From: Nemertoderma westbladi
Taxonomy: Eukaryota; Xenacoelomorpha; Nemertodermatida; Nemertodermatidae
NCBI GenBank assembly: GCA_032718475.1
Contig: JAUCBJ010008325.1
Coordinates: forward strand, 1 to 64,000
Length of the DNA stretch: 64,000 nucleotides
Direction of reading: 5' to 3'
Position 1 is the stretch's first letter, and every line of letters starts with the position of its first letter. Shown here one piece after another: positions 13,925 through 24,519 of the stretch. The translations under genes and the position numbers were made by a program. Below the pieces are notes generated by a model that was not told the origin of the DNA, made no database searches, and saw only the letters and a program-made list of their open reading frames with translations.

Positions 13925-14524
13925 TTTAGTTTAACATTTATTTTATTGAACATCGAAGTTCACCCAATTGGGCAACAAGCATAATGCTTATAAGCACCCT
14001 TTTGGACCGAGGAATACAAATTAACAAGGAGCACTAGACCCGCACCACTCTAAAATGGAGTACGTTAACACTAACTGCAATAAGCCAGCCGAAAAAATGT
14101 AAACATAAGATAAAAGTTAACACAATTATTAGAGAAAACAGAACCAATTGAGCCATATGAAACCAGCCACAAGCACTACATACATACTGTACACCACACA
14201 TACATACACACACCCACCTACATACACCCATTTCATACTTGCTTACTCATTGGTGCTATTGAACTTTACCAAGATTATAATATTTTTATTAAGAATATTT
14301 TAATTGAATTAATAAAGAATGTTACACACAATATTAGATTTCATTTTGTTTTTGGGTCCATATAATAACAATGTCAATGTAGGATTCCCTCCAAGAGATG
14401 ATAAAGTGTTGTAAAGAACATTTTGTTGATCTGAGTAATTAATACATTCTGTAAAATAATGGAATGCGTCTTCCCTAGCTTGACCACAAGAACATTTAGG
14501 TGACGATTTAACGTGGTTTAAATA

Positions 14525-15697
14525 CACGAAGTGGGGCCTTCGCGCAGCACGTGACTTAAATTTAATTTAAGTACTAATTCGAAAGTATTACTGTATTAGC
14601 AAATTTTAAGCAGATTTCGCCTAATCACTTTTTACCTCTTTCATTTCTATTCAGACATTTCTGACTCTAGCGGTATAGTGAGAACTGAAGATGGATTAGG
14701 GTCTCCAGCCCCACAAAGACACAGCCTATGGATGAATAGTACATACGTACATCGGCCAAGTTTCATCTTGAATAACGGATAACGAAATGAGAGACGGATC
14801 TCACTTTCAGAAATTTCGTCGTATAGCGGCAGACCGACTAAATCCCCCCCCCCCCCCCCCCCCCCCCCACAAAGACGCAGCATGTAGTCCAGAATATATT
14901 GCAAGATTCAGCTTAAACTGATTAAAATCAATGAGACGGGAGAATCTATTCACTTTCAGGCATAAAGTAGTCCTATAGCGGGTGACTGTTGAACTGATTT
15001 TCAACAAAACAAATTTTCAACTTGGCAGCTTTAAATTCGACAAAGTTATAAGCATGTCAATATCATAACGACGACAACGATTTCACTTTCAGACATTTGG
15101 CCCTCTAGCGGCAGACTGGAGAACTGCAGATGGATTCGCCTCCTTTGAAAGTCACAGCTAATGGTCTAATACATATCTGCCAAGTTTCAGCTTAAACGGA
15201 TTAAAAGCAAAGAAATGGGAGGGCATTTAATGTTTAGACATGTGGCCCTCTAGCGGGAGACCATTGCACTGATGGTGTCTGAAAGTCTCTCAAAAATCTC
15301 AACTTTAGCTCATATTGATACCTAGAAATTTTCAACTTGGCAGCTTTAAATCCGACAAAGTTATTAGCATGTCAAAATCGTAACGACGACAACGATTTCA
15401 CTTTCAGACCTTTGGCCCTCTAGCGGCAGACTGGAGAACTGCAGATGGATTCGCCTCCTTTGAAAGTCACAGCTAATGGTCTAATACATATCTGCCAAGT
15501 TTCAGCTTAAACGGATTAAAAGCAAAGAAATGGGAGGGCATTTAATGTTTAGACATGTGGCCCTCTAGCGGGAGACCATTGCACTGATGGTGTCTGAAAG
15601 TCTCTCAAAAATCTCAACTTTTGCTCATATTGATACCTACAAATTTTCAACTTGGCAGCTTTAAATCCGACAAAGTTATTAGCATGTCAAAATCGTA

Positions 15698-15750
<53 letters not shown>

Positions 15751-15824
15751 TATTTGCATAAATTGACCCACCCCCTAACAGTGTCAATTCGCTAAGGCTC
15801 CGCCAACTTCGTGGCTCGCCCCAC
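14525..15824 (-). mobile_element. family-A element, copy 2 (inverted)
   Basis: Reverse-complement copy of the 2067-4149 element without the nested MITE. It keeps both termini, the poly-C tract (about 14845-14868), two and a half ~310-bp units and a (CGA)n tract at about 15700-15750. It sits inside the LINE between the codons for SLNNDL and the following Tyr-Leu-Asn-His. No clear target duplication is seen here. Confidence 0.85.
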
Positions 15825-16051
15825 AAGTCATTATTGAGGGAGGAACAATTACATCTGAATCGTGCAAGAGCACCGTTCATTGTGGGTGTTCCTATAGTAA
15901 TAGGGGACTATTGTTGATATTGTAGTAACTGCTATGGACTCCATTGCCAGACGTTTAAAAACTTAGAAGTAGCTTGGCGCGTTTCCTCCGAAAGGGTGTT
16001 CCATAAACGGACGGTAGATGGTAGAAAGTAATCACGATAAAAGTTAGTCCT

Positions 16052-16156
16052 AGGTAGGTAGGGTAGGTAGGTAGGTAGGTAGGTAGGTAGGTAGGTAGGT
16101 AGGTAGGTAGGTAGGTAGGTAGGTAGGTAGGTAGGTAGGTAGGTAGGTAGGTAGGG
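16052..16156. repeat. (TAGG)n microsatellite
   Basis: About 25 tandem TAGG units inside the LINE segment that lies between the two family-A insertions. Confidence 0.97.
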
Positions 16157-16179
16157 GCGGCCGCAAGTCGTTTGTATTG

Positions 16180-16999
16180 CTTGTGGGGCGAGCCACGAAG
16201 TTGGCGGAGCCTTAGCGAATTGACACTGTTAGGGGGTGGGTCAATTTATGCAAATAGTTGTCGTCGTCGTCGTTGTCGTCGTCGTTGTCGTCGTCGTTAC
16301 AATTTTGACATGCTAATAACTTTGTCGGATTTAAAGCTGCCAAGTTGAAAATTTGTAGGTATCAATATGAGCAAAAGTTGAGATTTTTGAGAGACTTTCA
16401 GACACCATCAGTGCAATGGTCTCCCGCTAGAGGGCCACATGTCTAAACATTAAATGCCCTCCCATTTCTTTGCTTTTAATCCGTTTAAGCTGAAACTTGG
16501 CAGATATGTATTAGACCATTAGCTGTGACTTTCAAAGGAGGCGAATCCATCTGCAGTTCTCCAGTCTGCCGCTAGAGGGCCAAATGTCTGAAAGTGAAAT
16601 CGTTGTCGTCGTTATGATATTGACATGCTTATAACTTTGTCGAATTTAAAGCTGCCAAGTTGAAAATTTGTAGGCATCAATATGATCAAAAGTTGAGACG
16701 TTTGAGAGACTTTCAGACACCATCAGAGCAATAGTCTCCTGCTAGAGGGCCACATGTCTAAACGTTAAATGTCCTCCCATTTCTTTGCTTTTAATCCATT
16801 TATGCTGAAATTTGGCAGATATGTAATAGACCATAGGCTGTGGCTTTGTAGGGAAACTAATCCTTCCTTCTTCAGTTACCCAGTCTCCCGCTAGAGGGTT
16901 AACGTTTTCCGGGAAAATCTTCTCCTATGTTTTTATAATCCTTTCGAGTTGATACTTAGCATTAACTCATTTCACGTGCTGCGCGAAGGCCCCACTTCG
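16180..16999 (+). mobile_element. family-A element, copy 3, with 7-bp target duplication
   Basis: Direct-orientation copy of family A with a shortened CGT tract and two ~310-bp units. TGTATTG at 16173-16179 is repeated at 17000-17006, and removal of element plus one copy brings the LINE codons for AYNT back next to their continuation. This is the clearest evidence that family A transposes. Confidence 0.85.
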
Positions 17000-18030
17000 T
17001 GTATTGTATGCACTAGCTGCCCCTACACTCTCTGGTAGTATATCAGTTAAGTGAATTGGCGCTCTCCCTGAAAACATCCTATGCATTATACATAATTTAT
17101 GGAGGTTCCTCCTGTCTTGAAGAGTGGGTAAGCCAGAGTCTTTATATAAATTTACAGAGGAGCAGGATATAGTTAGCCTACAAATTATACGTATAGCCTC
17201 TTTGTTTAGCAGTTCTATAGAATCCTTAAGTTCTTTGTATTTGACTGTGCGAAGTAGGGGTAGTTTACGTGCAGCGGCGGCGACTATTGATTTAATATGA
17301 AGATTCCACTTAAGGTCATTTGCAATTAAGCAACCAAGATGTTTATGTTGATGAACAGTAGCGACATGGTCGATGGTCGTTATTAAGAGTTAATGGAAAA
17401 TGGTCGTGATGAAGAGATCGCCGGTGAGTTATTAACATGTCTTCAGTTTTAGATGCATTAAAGTTAACCAACCATTTCGTCCCCCATTCTGAGATATGGT
17501 CGAGGTCTGTTTGCAGAGAAATGGATGATTCTCTTGGCTTACCACACAACACAGCTATGTATATAGCTGTATCATCAGCGTAGTACAGACTTATATTGTT
17601 TGAAACAATATCGTTTATAAAAACGAGAAGAAGAATAGGTCCAAGAACAGATCCCTGAGGAACGCCTGCTAAGAAGACTGATCTAGAGCCATTCACCGTT
17701 ACGCATTGAAAGATGTCCTGTAAATAACTTTGAAGCCACTTAAACATGGCACCGCCGATACCCATGTATTCGAGTTTATGGAGAAGGCTCCTATCATGGA
17801 CACTCGATCACTATCAAGGCCTTACTCACGTCCAGAAATACAATGCGGATTTCTTTGCCTTTATCAAGTAAACTTACCAAGGCATTGTATGGAGTGATGA
17901 GCTGATACACAGTCCCATCTCCATGCGTAAAACCAGATTGATGTTTAGATATAAAATCCCGGATAGGCCTAAGATTATATAAAATTTTAACTAAAGATCT
18001 CTCGAATAATTTTCCCAGATGACTTGTTAA

Positions 18031-19175
18031 GGAGAAATAATGAAAATAAAAACTACAGTAGTATCTATTAATACTGTAGATACTACTGTGGATGCTCCCA
18101 AATTTAGTTTATTAAAATTTTTGATTTTATCAAATAAAAATATTAAATATACCCCCGCCCAATCCCAACGCCTTGATATTGTAGTATTAATGTAGCACAC
18201 AATACAATATACTGTAGTGAAAAATAATACAGTATAATTTTATCAATATACAGGACGGTGTTGACTCCACCCAACGTTTTGTTGCATTGATTGATTTTAC
18301 TGATTGAATTCTATTCTAAGCACTGGGTCGTTCAAATGCTTTATTTGTAAATCTTCAGATTTCCTTACTACTGTAAGAAAATCGTGTCCGTCAATCTGTT
18401 TGTTTGTTTGTTTTTCACACGAAAGGCTGACGATATTATCCTGTCAATTATGTTGTTTTTAGTACCCACCTGTAGTGTATGGTCTGAATGGGTGTATAAA
18501 GCAATTTACAGAAAAATACAGTCATTAGTTTTTGCACAAAAATTTAATAAACGAAAAGTACCATAGAAGCAGTGGTAAAATAACACCAATAACAATAACA
18601 GCTGGTGTTCATGATGAAAAATGGCTTATGTAATGGATTTCTACACAGGCTTAGTATAAATCGATGAGGTTGCCAAGATTATTGTACTTAGTACACCCAT
18701 ACTGTTTGCTTAGGCCCTACTTCCTAAACTCCACTCCTATACAAGCTTGAAATTCTTCATAGGGTTAGCATTAGTGTGTGTTAATTATTTTTAACAGCTG
18801 ATAGCCTTCTCAGTCAAGGTATGGCCGAATGTGAATTTATTACTGATTCGTGAATAGGTGAATGAATTTTAGTAATAATGTAGGCCTTCAACTGTAGGTA
18901 ATGTTTTGAGAGGGACCCAACTACACTATATGTTTGTCTATGGACGGCCTTCTTATAGCCAGCTTGCTGGCTTTTTATATATTAACTGTGTTCGTCTCTC
19001 AGAAGCAAAGACACCAAACGAATTGCAATAAAAACCGAAAAACTACTAAAAGTACCGAAAATATTCACTGTATTGCGGTGAAAATTACTTTATACAGAGC
19101 CCAGGACCACGCTGAATGAATCCAACGGTATTTTCCTCATATCGCGAGAGCCAGTAGTTTAGGAGGAGATAGAGG
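18031..19175. other. AT-rich region, no gene recognised
   Basis: Low-complexity AT-rich sequence with short ORFs of about 60 codons (18384-18566 and 18934-19119, plus) lacking recognisable features. Nothing resembling the missing pol part of the BEL/Pao element at 34433-38048 was found here. Confidence 0.4.
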
Positions 19176-19292
19176 TGTGACGGGATCCAGGAGGGATCCC
19201 GATTTATCCGATGTGGTAATTTAGTCCACGCGTCCCCGCCGTGTATAAGGGTGAAATAAAGTAACTGAGTTCTGAAGTTCGGTGTATAATAA
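19176..19292. repeat. 117-bp terminal direct repeat, left copy
   Basis: Identical by eye over 117 bp to 34316-34432. The pair brackets 15.1 kb holding one minus-strand BEL/Pao coding region, so they are candidate short LTRs or ends of that element. Against a canonical LTR: the plus strand begins TGTGACGGGATCC but the other end is ATAATAA not CA, TATAAG and AATAAA lie on the plus strand while the ORFs are minus, no matching target duplication was found at the outer edges, and no polypurine tract precedes this copy. Confidence 0.6.
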
Positions 19293-20417
19293 TAATAGGG
19301 CATAGGATATAGATATAGATATAATGTGTACAAGGCGGGATACGGTAACTAAAGTCCCGTGATCCCCTAACTAAACTAATTGACTACTAACCTACGCTAG
19401 CACTGCTACACTGAGATAACTGAATCACTGATTAATAGGTTATTGGTTATATTGCACGGTGGCCTTACTGCTACTCAATCGATGCCATTCCCCCCTCTGA
19501 TTGGTTAATACCCTTGTTGGCGCCCCGTGGAGTATTCCCGTTCACTCCACCTGTTCTCCCTGGGTTAGGGGTTTGGCCCCTGACCCTCTATTGTGTGCTT
19601 CCTTCCCACTCTTATTGGGATGGCACGAGTTGGTTAATTGCCCAATCTCGTGGCTCCCAATATTGCTTATCGGCTTATAACTTTATGGGGTGTTGGCGGG
19701 ATTGAATAAGCTAACACTCCCCCCCATGCTATCTTCCCGGTAAGAAGATAGCATCAACCTAAAAGTGCGTTACAATCCCGCTGGATCCCGATCTAGTATC
19801 GGGTGTGGGGTGGAATTCTTTTCTCTCGGGGTCGGCTTTCCAGGCCGCCCCCTATGGGTATGATAACGCTACCCTGTGTGCCTGGCGTCTCATGTCGGGC
19901 CGATCGCGCTCACCTCCCACGCAACTTTTGTTTCCCCAACATTTTCGCCCTATCTCACCTTCACTCTCACCCTAACTCTCTCACATTCGGACCTCCTCGT
20001 CCCTTACTCAGCCTCTTATTCTCCCCCCCCCACACTGGAATTGCATCGGCACTCTCTCCGCACTCCGCACTATTATTCCGTCCCTCAACCTCACTTCGAC
20101 CGTCTCTTCCCTTCTGACGAATCTCCCCCCCTCTCGTGCCGTCGCACTCAAGAAGTGTGAAATTGTCTGGCGTCTCGTCCATAGTGCCATAGTCAGTTAC
20201 CCCCCAGTCCCACTAGCTAGTTGAGAAAGGTTGTATGACTATAGTACTTACTCCGATCGTGTATTTTACTGCTAATTACTACGTACGTACATACAAATTG
20301 CACTTATATGATTGTTTGCATTAATTAAATTTGTACTTAATGGTTCGTACGTTGCATGCGGCGCCTTCCAGGCGCACCACGTCCCAGTCTCAGTCTCACT
20401 CCCTCGTATCTGGGAAC
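19293..20417. other. 3' non-coding part of the BEL/Pao-like composite
   Basis: No protein-like frame in the element's orientation. The sequence is C-rich on the plus strand (19900-20150). ORFs here on both strands are short and compositionally biased and were not accepted. It is a long 3' leader between the last ORF and the left 117-bp repeat. Confidence 0.45.
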
Positions 20418-20740
20418 TTATCTGTTCCTCCTCACGTCCTCTTCCCTGGCCCGTTTCTTGGTTATCACCGTTCCTCTGGCATCATCCGCTTTCTGCTTCC
20501 GGACCTTCGCCGCCACTTCCTTGCTGATCCCGGTCGTTGGCTCCTTGGGCGCTGGTGTTATTAATGCCCGATACCGCTTCGCCGGTGGCCCCTCAGAATG
20601 GCCTGGTTGTCTCCCTCGTGTGGCGTCCCATAGGATCATTTTCATTGCCTTTGGTACGTGTTCCGCCAAGAAATCCCTAAACTCCCTCCGGTTCTCTGGT
20701 GTCCACCTGTCCAGGTACCGTTGCGTGTTCATAACTCCGG
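20418..20740 (-). CDS. C-terminal continuation of the zinc-knuckle ORF, shifted frame
   Basis: From about 20740 downward a frame different from the knuckle ORF gives roughly 105 residues that look like genuine protein, including RYLDRWTPENRREF, a small amphipathic helical segment and a Lys/Arg-rich end (KKRAREEDVRRNR) that could be a nuclear localisation signal. The knuckle frame terminates a few codons into this overlap. Either a one-base indel or a frameshift joins the two, and the first is simpler. The part of this frame above 20740 is a shadow of the knuckle ORF. No family is recognised. Confidence 0.45.
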
Positions 20741-21557
20741 CGAACGATGCCGCCGTGCTACCTCTTGATAGGTAAACGGTAACCTTCGCTTTATGATTTC
20801 CATGTGGGTCTCCTGGTTTATGAGGAAGAAACCCCACTTGAACTCCTGGGCCTTCATGCGCTGGCGCGTCATGGCCCCGACGTCGGCCCACTCCTCGAAT
20901 CTTGTGAACTTCTCCTCGTCGCTCATCCAGTCGCACTCCCGCCCGTAGTGTCCCCGAAAGTGGCACTTTGGACATCGGTTATGCAACCGTGGACACGCCC
21001 CCATCCTGTGACTTGGTTCTCTACAGTAGAGACAAAAGGTTCCCCGTTGGAACCGGTATAGGCAGCTGCTTTCCTGATGGGTCTGTCTCCCACAGTAGTC
21101 GCAGCCGAGTACCAATGTCTCCCGTCCCACCTCGTCTTTCGTCCCAAGCGATCTCCGCGGTCTATGGAGTCGCTGGTAGGCGAACTTCTCTACGTTGCTC
21201 TCCCTGTTTACGTCGATCTCTCCGCCCCTCTCGGGCATCGTCTCCCCGAATACTATCCGTGGTGCCGTCCCCGGTTGCTCGCCCAACCTGATGGTGCTCC
21301 CCGCGAAATCCATCGCCGGCTCCTCGTGCACCCAGGTCCGCTTGCCGGATCTGTTCCAGAAGGCCCTCGCCCCACTGGCTGTCACCACCCTTCCGCCAAC
21401 CCAGTCCGTGTCCGAGTGGCCTATCCTTTCGATGGGCGGCATCTCTCCGAACTCGTCGCCGTCGTCTTCCTCTTCTGGTAGTGTTTCCAACCCCGGTATC
21501 CCGACGGATCCACTATGTCCCTTCCCGCCTTGGCTCTCGCCCGTAGCTCTCCATCCC
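20729..21557 (-). CDS. three-CCHC zinc-knuckle part of the exonuclease ORF
   Basis: Real coding begins just below the LINE insertion at 21557. The first two thirds is acidic and linker-like. It then carries three consecutive C-x2-C-x4-H-x4-C knuckles: CDYCGRQTHQESSC, CLYCREPSHRMGAC and CPKCHFRGHYGREC. Such arrays bind single-stranded nucleic acid and are typical of retroelement Gag or ORF1 proteins. A helical DEEKFTRFEEWADV segment follows and the frame stops at 20729-20731. Frame arithmetic shows it is the direct continuation of the exonuclease-like ORF at 22644-24025: the LINE plus one target duplication measures 1073 bp, which restores phase. The intact protein would be about 730 residues before the 3' frameshift. 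Confidence 0.75.
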
Positions 21558-21570
21558 TCTAGCTCCCTTA

Positions 21571-22630
21571 CTACTACTAGGATCGGCATGCTGCATTGCA
21601 GCTGCATTTTTAATAATGCTGTGCCGGCTTGTCAACAAAATTGCACCGCCACAACTCCCTATCACCCATGACATTTGCTAGATCATCCGCATCTTTAAGG
21701 CCAGTGTCCTTTAAGATGCGTCTCAAGAAAGTCATGGGCTGTCCACCATGCTTATTCACTCCATGAGGCTGCCAAAGTACAAGATTATGCACTGGCTGGT
21801 CCTCACGGCGAAAGCAATGTCCTGCAAAGCGGAGGCGATTTTGTTCTAGTGTCAAGCTTGGGGGAACCAATGAGACACCTCCAATGTTATATAGTGTCTG
21901 GTTGGAGATGTGTGCATTGTACTTGACACAATGAACCCGGCGTAGCATTCTTGTGAATGTGCCATCCAGAGATTTGGTGTCCTCAGCAGTTAGAGCCCAG
22001 CATGGACTCCCGTAGAGGAGTACTGGAACTACTGCTGCTCTAAATAATCGGACCTTAAGTTTCCGATTAATTCTCGGTGACTTCCAAATCCTGGAAAGCC
22101 TATTCAAGGCTGCCCATGCCTTTCCCTTACGTATTCGAAGGTCCTCACCTGACTTCCGGATCCATGATCCCAGGTAACAGAAGTCGTCGACATGCTCAAG
22201 CATACCATCCTTTGAGCTTATGCTCATCCGATCACAGACTTGCTGAGGACTTTCAAAGTTAACTGTCAGAATTTTGGTCTTTCTGGAGTTAATAAAAAGA
22301 CCAACACTAGAAGCAGCATGTTCTAATGAGCTGAGGAGCCGTTGGGCTCCCTCTAATGATTCTGAGAGTACTCCTAAGTCATCAGCAAAGTCTAGATCAG
22401 TTAGGTACTTGGCAGGATTTCCTCGACTTCTGGAGCCAGTAGGTGGAGTTATCATCACCCCATCATCATTATGATGATCTAAGGACATGCGTAGAACATA
22501 GTCAACCACAATAATGAATAAGAATGGTGCAAGTGTGTCTCCTTGGAGGACGCCCCATAACACTTCAAATGGTTCTGTGTCACCGTCAACAGTAGACACA
22601 AATGTTGTCGAACCATCGTATACCTATACA
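21571..22630 (-). mobile_element. 5'-truncated LINE inserted in the exonuclease/knuckle ORF
   Basis: It encodes 329 residues ending at 21610: RT motifs GVLQGDTLAPFLF and LDFADDLGVL (catalytic Asp pair), the FINSRKTKIL and YLGSWI boxes, and the thumb/C-terminal region with VLLYGSPCWALT. The 5' end with endonuclease and RT fingers is absent. The 13-bp sequence TCTAGCTCCCTTA flanks it at 21558-21570 and 22631-22643, a typical target-primed reverse transcription duplication, and its 3' end finishes in a short TAG repeat. The reading frame is uninterrupted, so the insertion is fairly recent. The clade (RTE-like versus another) is not settled. Degraded relatives are at 4612-5215 and 11400-12480. 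Confidence 0.9.
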
Positions 22631-22643
22631 TCTAGCTCCCTTA

Positions 22644-24025
22644 GCTTCCTTGGCGGTTGGTCGCCCTCGGCGCCCGCTGGTATGGGCATCGTTTGCAACC
22701 CCGACGTCGACTGTTTCGGCGATCCCAACGTCCATCCCAATTCTCGCCCTAGAGACTCCCCCGAACTCCCTGACGAAGTCCAATGAAGTTCGTCTAGGCC
22801 CGCCTGTTCCTCGAAGCCGTAACTCTGTGCCCTGGCCTCCTCTTCCCTCTCCTCTGCTTCTATCCTCTCCCGTCTAGCGACTTCTTCCAGTCGCTTTGCT
22901 TCTCGTCTGTCCGCCTCTAGCTGCTCCCATCTCTGATACGGTGTATCTGTCTCCCCGTCTACCAGATGTCGGCTGTTGTAGTACACCGACTTGCCCTTCA
23001 GCCCCGGGTGGTCTACCAGACCGTCAAAGGCCGTCTTAAAGGCTCTCCTGTAGCTTAGGGGTGATCCCGATAACAGAAATGCCCCTGGTTCCCTTTCGAT
23101 AACTACGGTCATGAATAAGTTAAGCAAACTTATCATCATCCAGTCCTCCTGCAGGATATATCGCTTCTGATATACCTTTATCGCTCCTCTGCGAAACTGA
23201 TATACCTCCTGCTTTCCCGGTCTCGCTCCCCACTTCAGCGAGTTCGCTAGTTCTGCTCCGTATTCTTCCCTAAACTTTCCCCAGTCCATCGGTTTGTGGC
23301 ATACGAGCCCCAATAATTGGCCCATCGCCACCGCCCCGCATTGGCCTGTGTTCTCGACCACCCCCAATCCATCCGGTGCCATCATAGCCATAAAGACTTT
23401 CTGCATATCCAGGAGGTTGGTGGCGTCCTGACCAATGATCCTCTCCGCGTCCTCGCGAATCGCCGATCCCACTTTCGTCGTCGACTTCTCTCTTACTAAT
23501 ACTTGTACCGCTTTCGGCAATCGGTCTAATTTCGGCCCATCCCTCTTCCCATACGTCCCTAGGTCGAATAAGAAGATGTCCCCATTTGGCGCGGCCAAAT
23601 GCAAGAGTATGGTCCTGGCCGACCCTGCCGTTCCTCGTCTCGAACCCGCTTCATCTTCCACGGTTCCCTCGTCATCTAGGATCATATATCCTCCTCTGTT
23701 GACGGACTCTATGAATCTTTTCCAGTCCTTTCTCGGTGATTCCCTCGGGTACTTCGGAATCCCGAACTTCGCCTCGTCCCCTTTCACCACGTAGTGGAAG
23801 TGTTGGAAGATCGCGTTGTCCAGCGACGGCGTTCCGTAGGTCCCGACCAGCCGCTGCTCGTGCATCTCCCGGAAGTGGTCCTGCAGCGCTCGTGCCGCGT
23901 GACCCCTTTCCAACTTCTCGTAGTATCCTCTCGTCTTCTCCTCCGGGTGTCTTTCGGTGAAATCCACCAGTATTTCTTTTCCATTCTGACTCCGCCTTTC
24001 TCTTCCTGATCAGCTTACTCGCCAT
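22644..24025 (-). CDS. DEDDy 3'-5' exonuclease-like domain (RNase D/WRN type), N-terminal part
   Basis: The long frame runs from about 23990 to the LINE at 22643. Counting from the Val codon at 23967, residues 94-290 follow the order of the RNase D/WRN exonuclease family: YMILDDEGT (Exo I, Asp98 and Glu100), ILLHLAAPNGDIFLFDL (the strand pair usually reading LIQLA..VYLFDL), TTKVGSAIREDAERI (Exo II, Asp173), then a QLLGLV helix, SLKW, and RYILQEDWMMISLLNLF (Exo III, Tyr270 with Glu274/Asp275). The Exo III spacing is one residue off the usual Y-x3-D. A charged helix rich in Glu/Arg follows (about 350-390). The family removes nucleotides from nucleic-acid 3' ends. The frame lacks an ATG: an ATG at 24023-24025 opens a different frame (MASKLIRKRKAESEWKR) and a +1 shift near 23970-23985, or splicing, is needed. 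Confidence 0.7.
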
Positions 24026-24519
24026 TCCGAATGCTACACTCGCTCACCTGCAGGGTGGTGCCTTACCAAGGCGCAATACAGATGAGTGAAGTATTTAAGA
24101 TGTTTCGTACAGTTCGATAATGGCCTACTTTCTACTTAATTGCGCCTTTCAAGCTAAATTTAGCCTAATTAATTTCGGAGCTAGTAAATCAGCCTAATTT
24201 ACAATTTCCGTCCGTTACTTTTATTATGTTCTAGAACGACTTTCCTTGTGTTGCCACTATTTTTCGATTTTTAGTCCTATTCTATTTATTTGTTTGTTTG
24301 CTTTGATTCTACTGTCCTACTACCTACTACTGCCTATGGGTTTATTCTATTCTCTGATCCATATTCTGGCCTACTCTGTGGGCCCATGCAGTACAGCAGT
24401 ATGCGTCGTGTGGCCACACGATTTATCCAGCTGTACTCATATGCCCCCCTCTCGCTACTAACTCTACTTACTGCTAACTAATATCTATATCCTTTTTACC
24501 CCTTTTACCTCTCACTCTC
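24026..24519. other. AT-rich leader upstream of the exonuclease ORF
   Basis: No coding frame in the element's orientation. It could contain a promoter or splice acceptor for the downstream ORF, but no element could be identified with confidence. Confidence 0.4.

Larger units (their letters stand above)
13925..18030 (-). pseudogene. Jockey/CR1-type LINE, RT and C-terminal region, interrupted twice
   Basis: Read on the minus strand. About 18010-17007 encodes RT palm motifs: FLDVSKA, GVPQGSVLGP, the YADDTAIY catalytic box and the thumb. 16179-15825 continues with a WNTL-containing segment and FRCNCSSLNNDL. 14524-14309 carries the C-terminal cysteine motif CSCGQAREDAFHYFTEC. 14308-13925 is a 3' UTR ending in AATAAA and an AAACT-rich tail. 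The pieces join in the right order once two family-A elements (16180-16999 and 14525-15824) are set aside. The endonuclease half is missing, and there are frameshifts (for example at about 17766, just before FLDVSKA) and an in-gene (TAGG)n expansion, so the copy is dead and 5'-truncated. Confidence 0.85.

Noticed and set aside
19510-19530. TGGCGCCCCGTGG near 19517 as a retroviral primer-binding site
   Set aside because: On the plus strand, opposite to the element's genes and not adjacent to a repeat end; likely chance.
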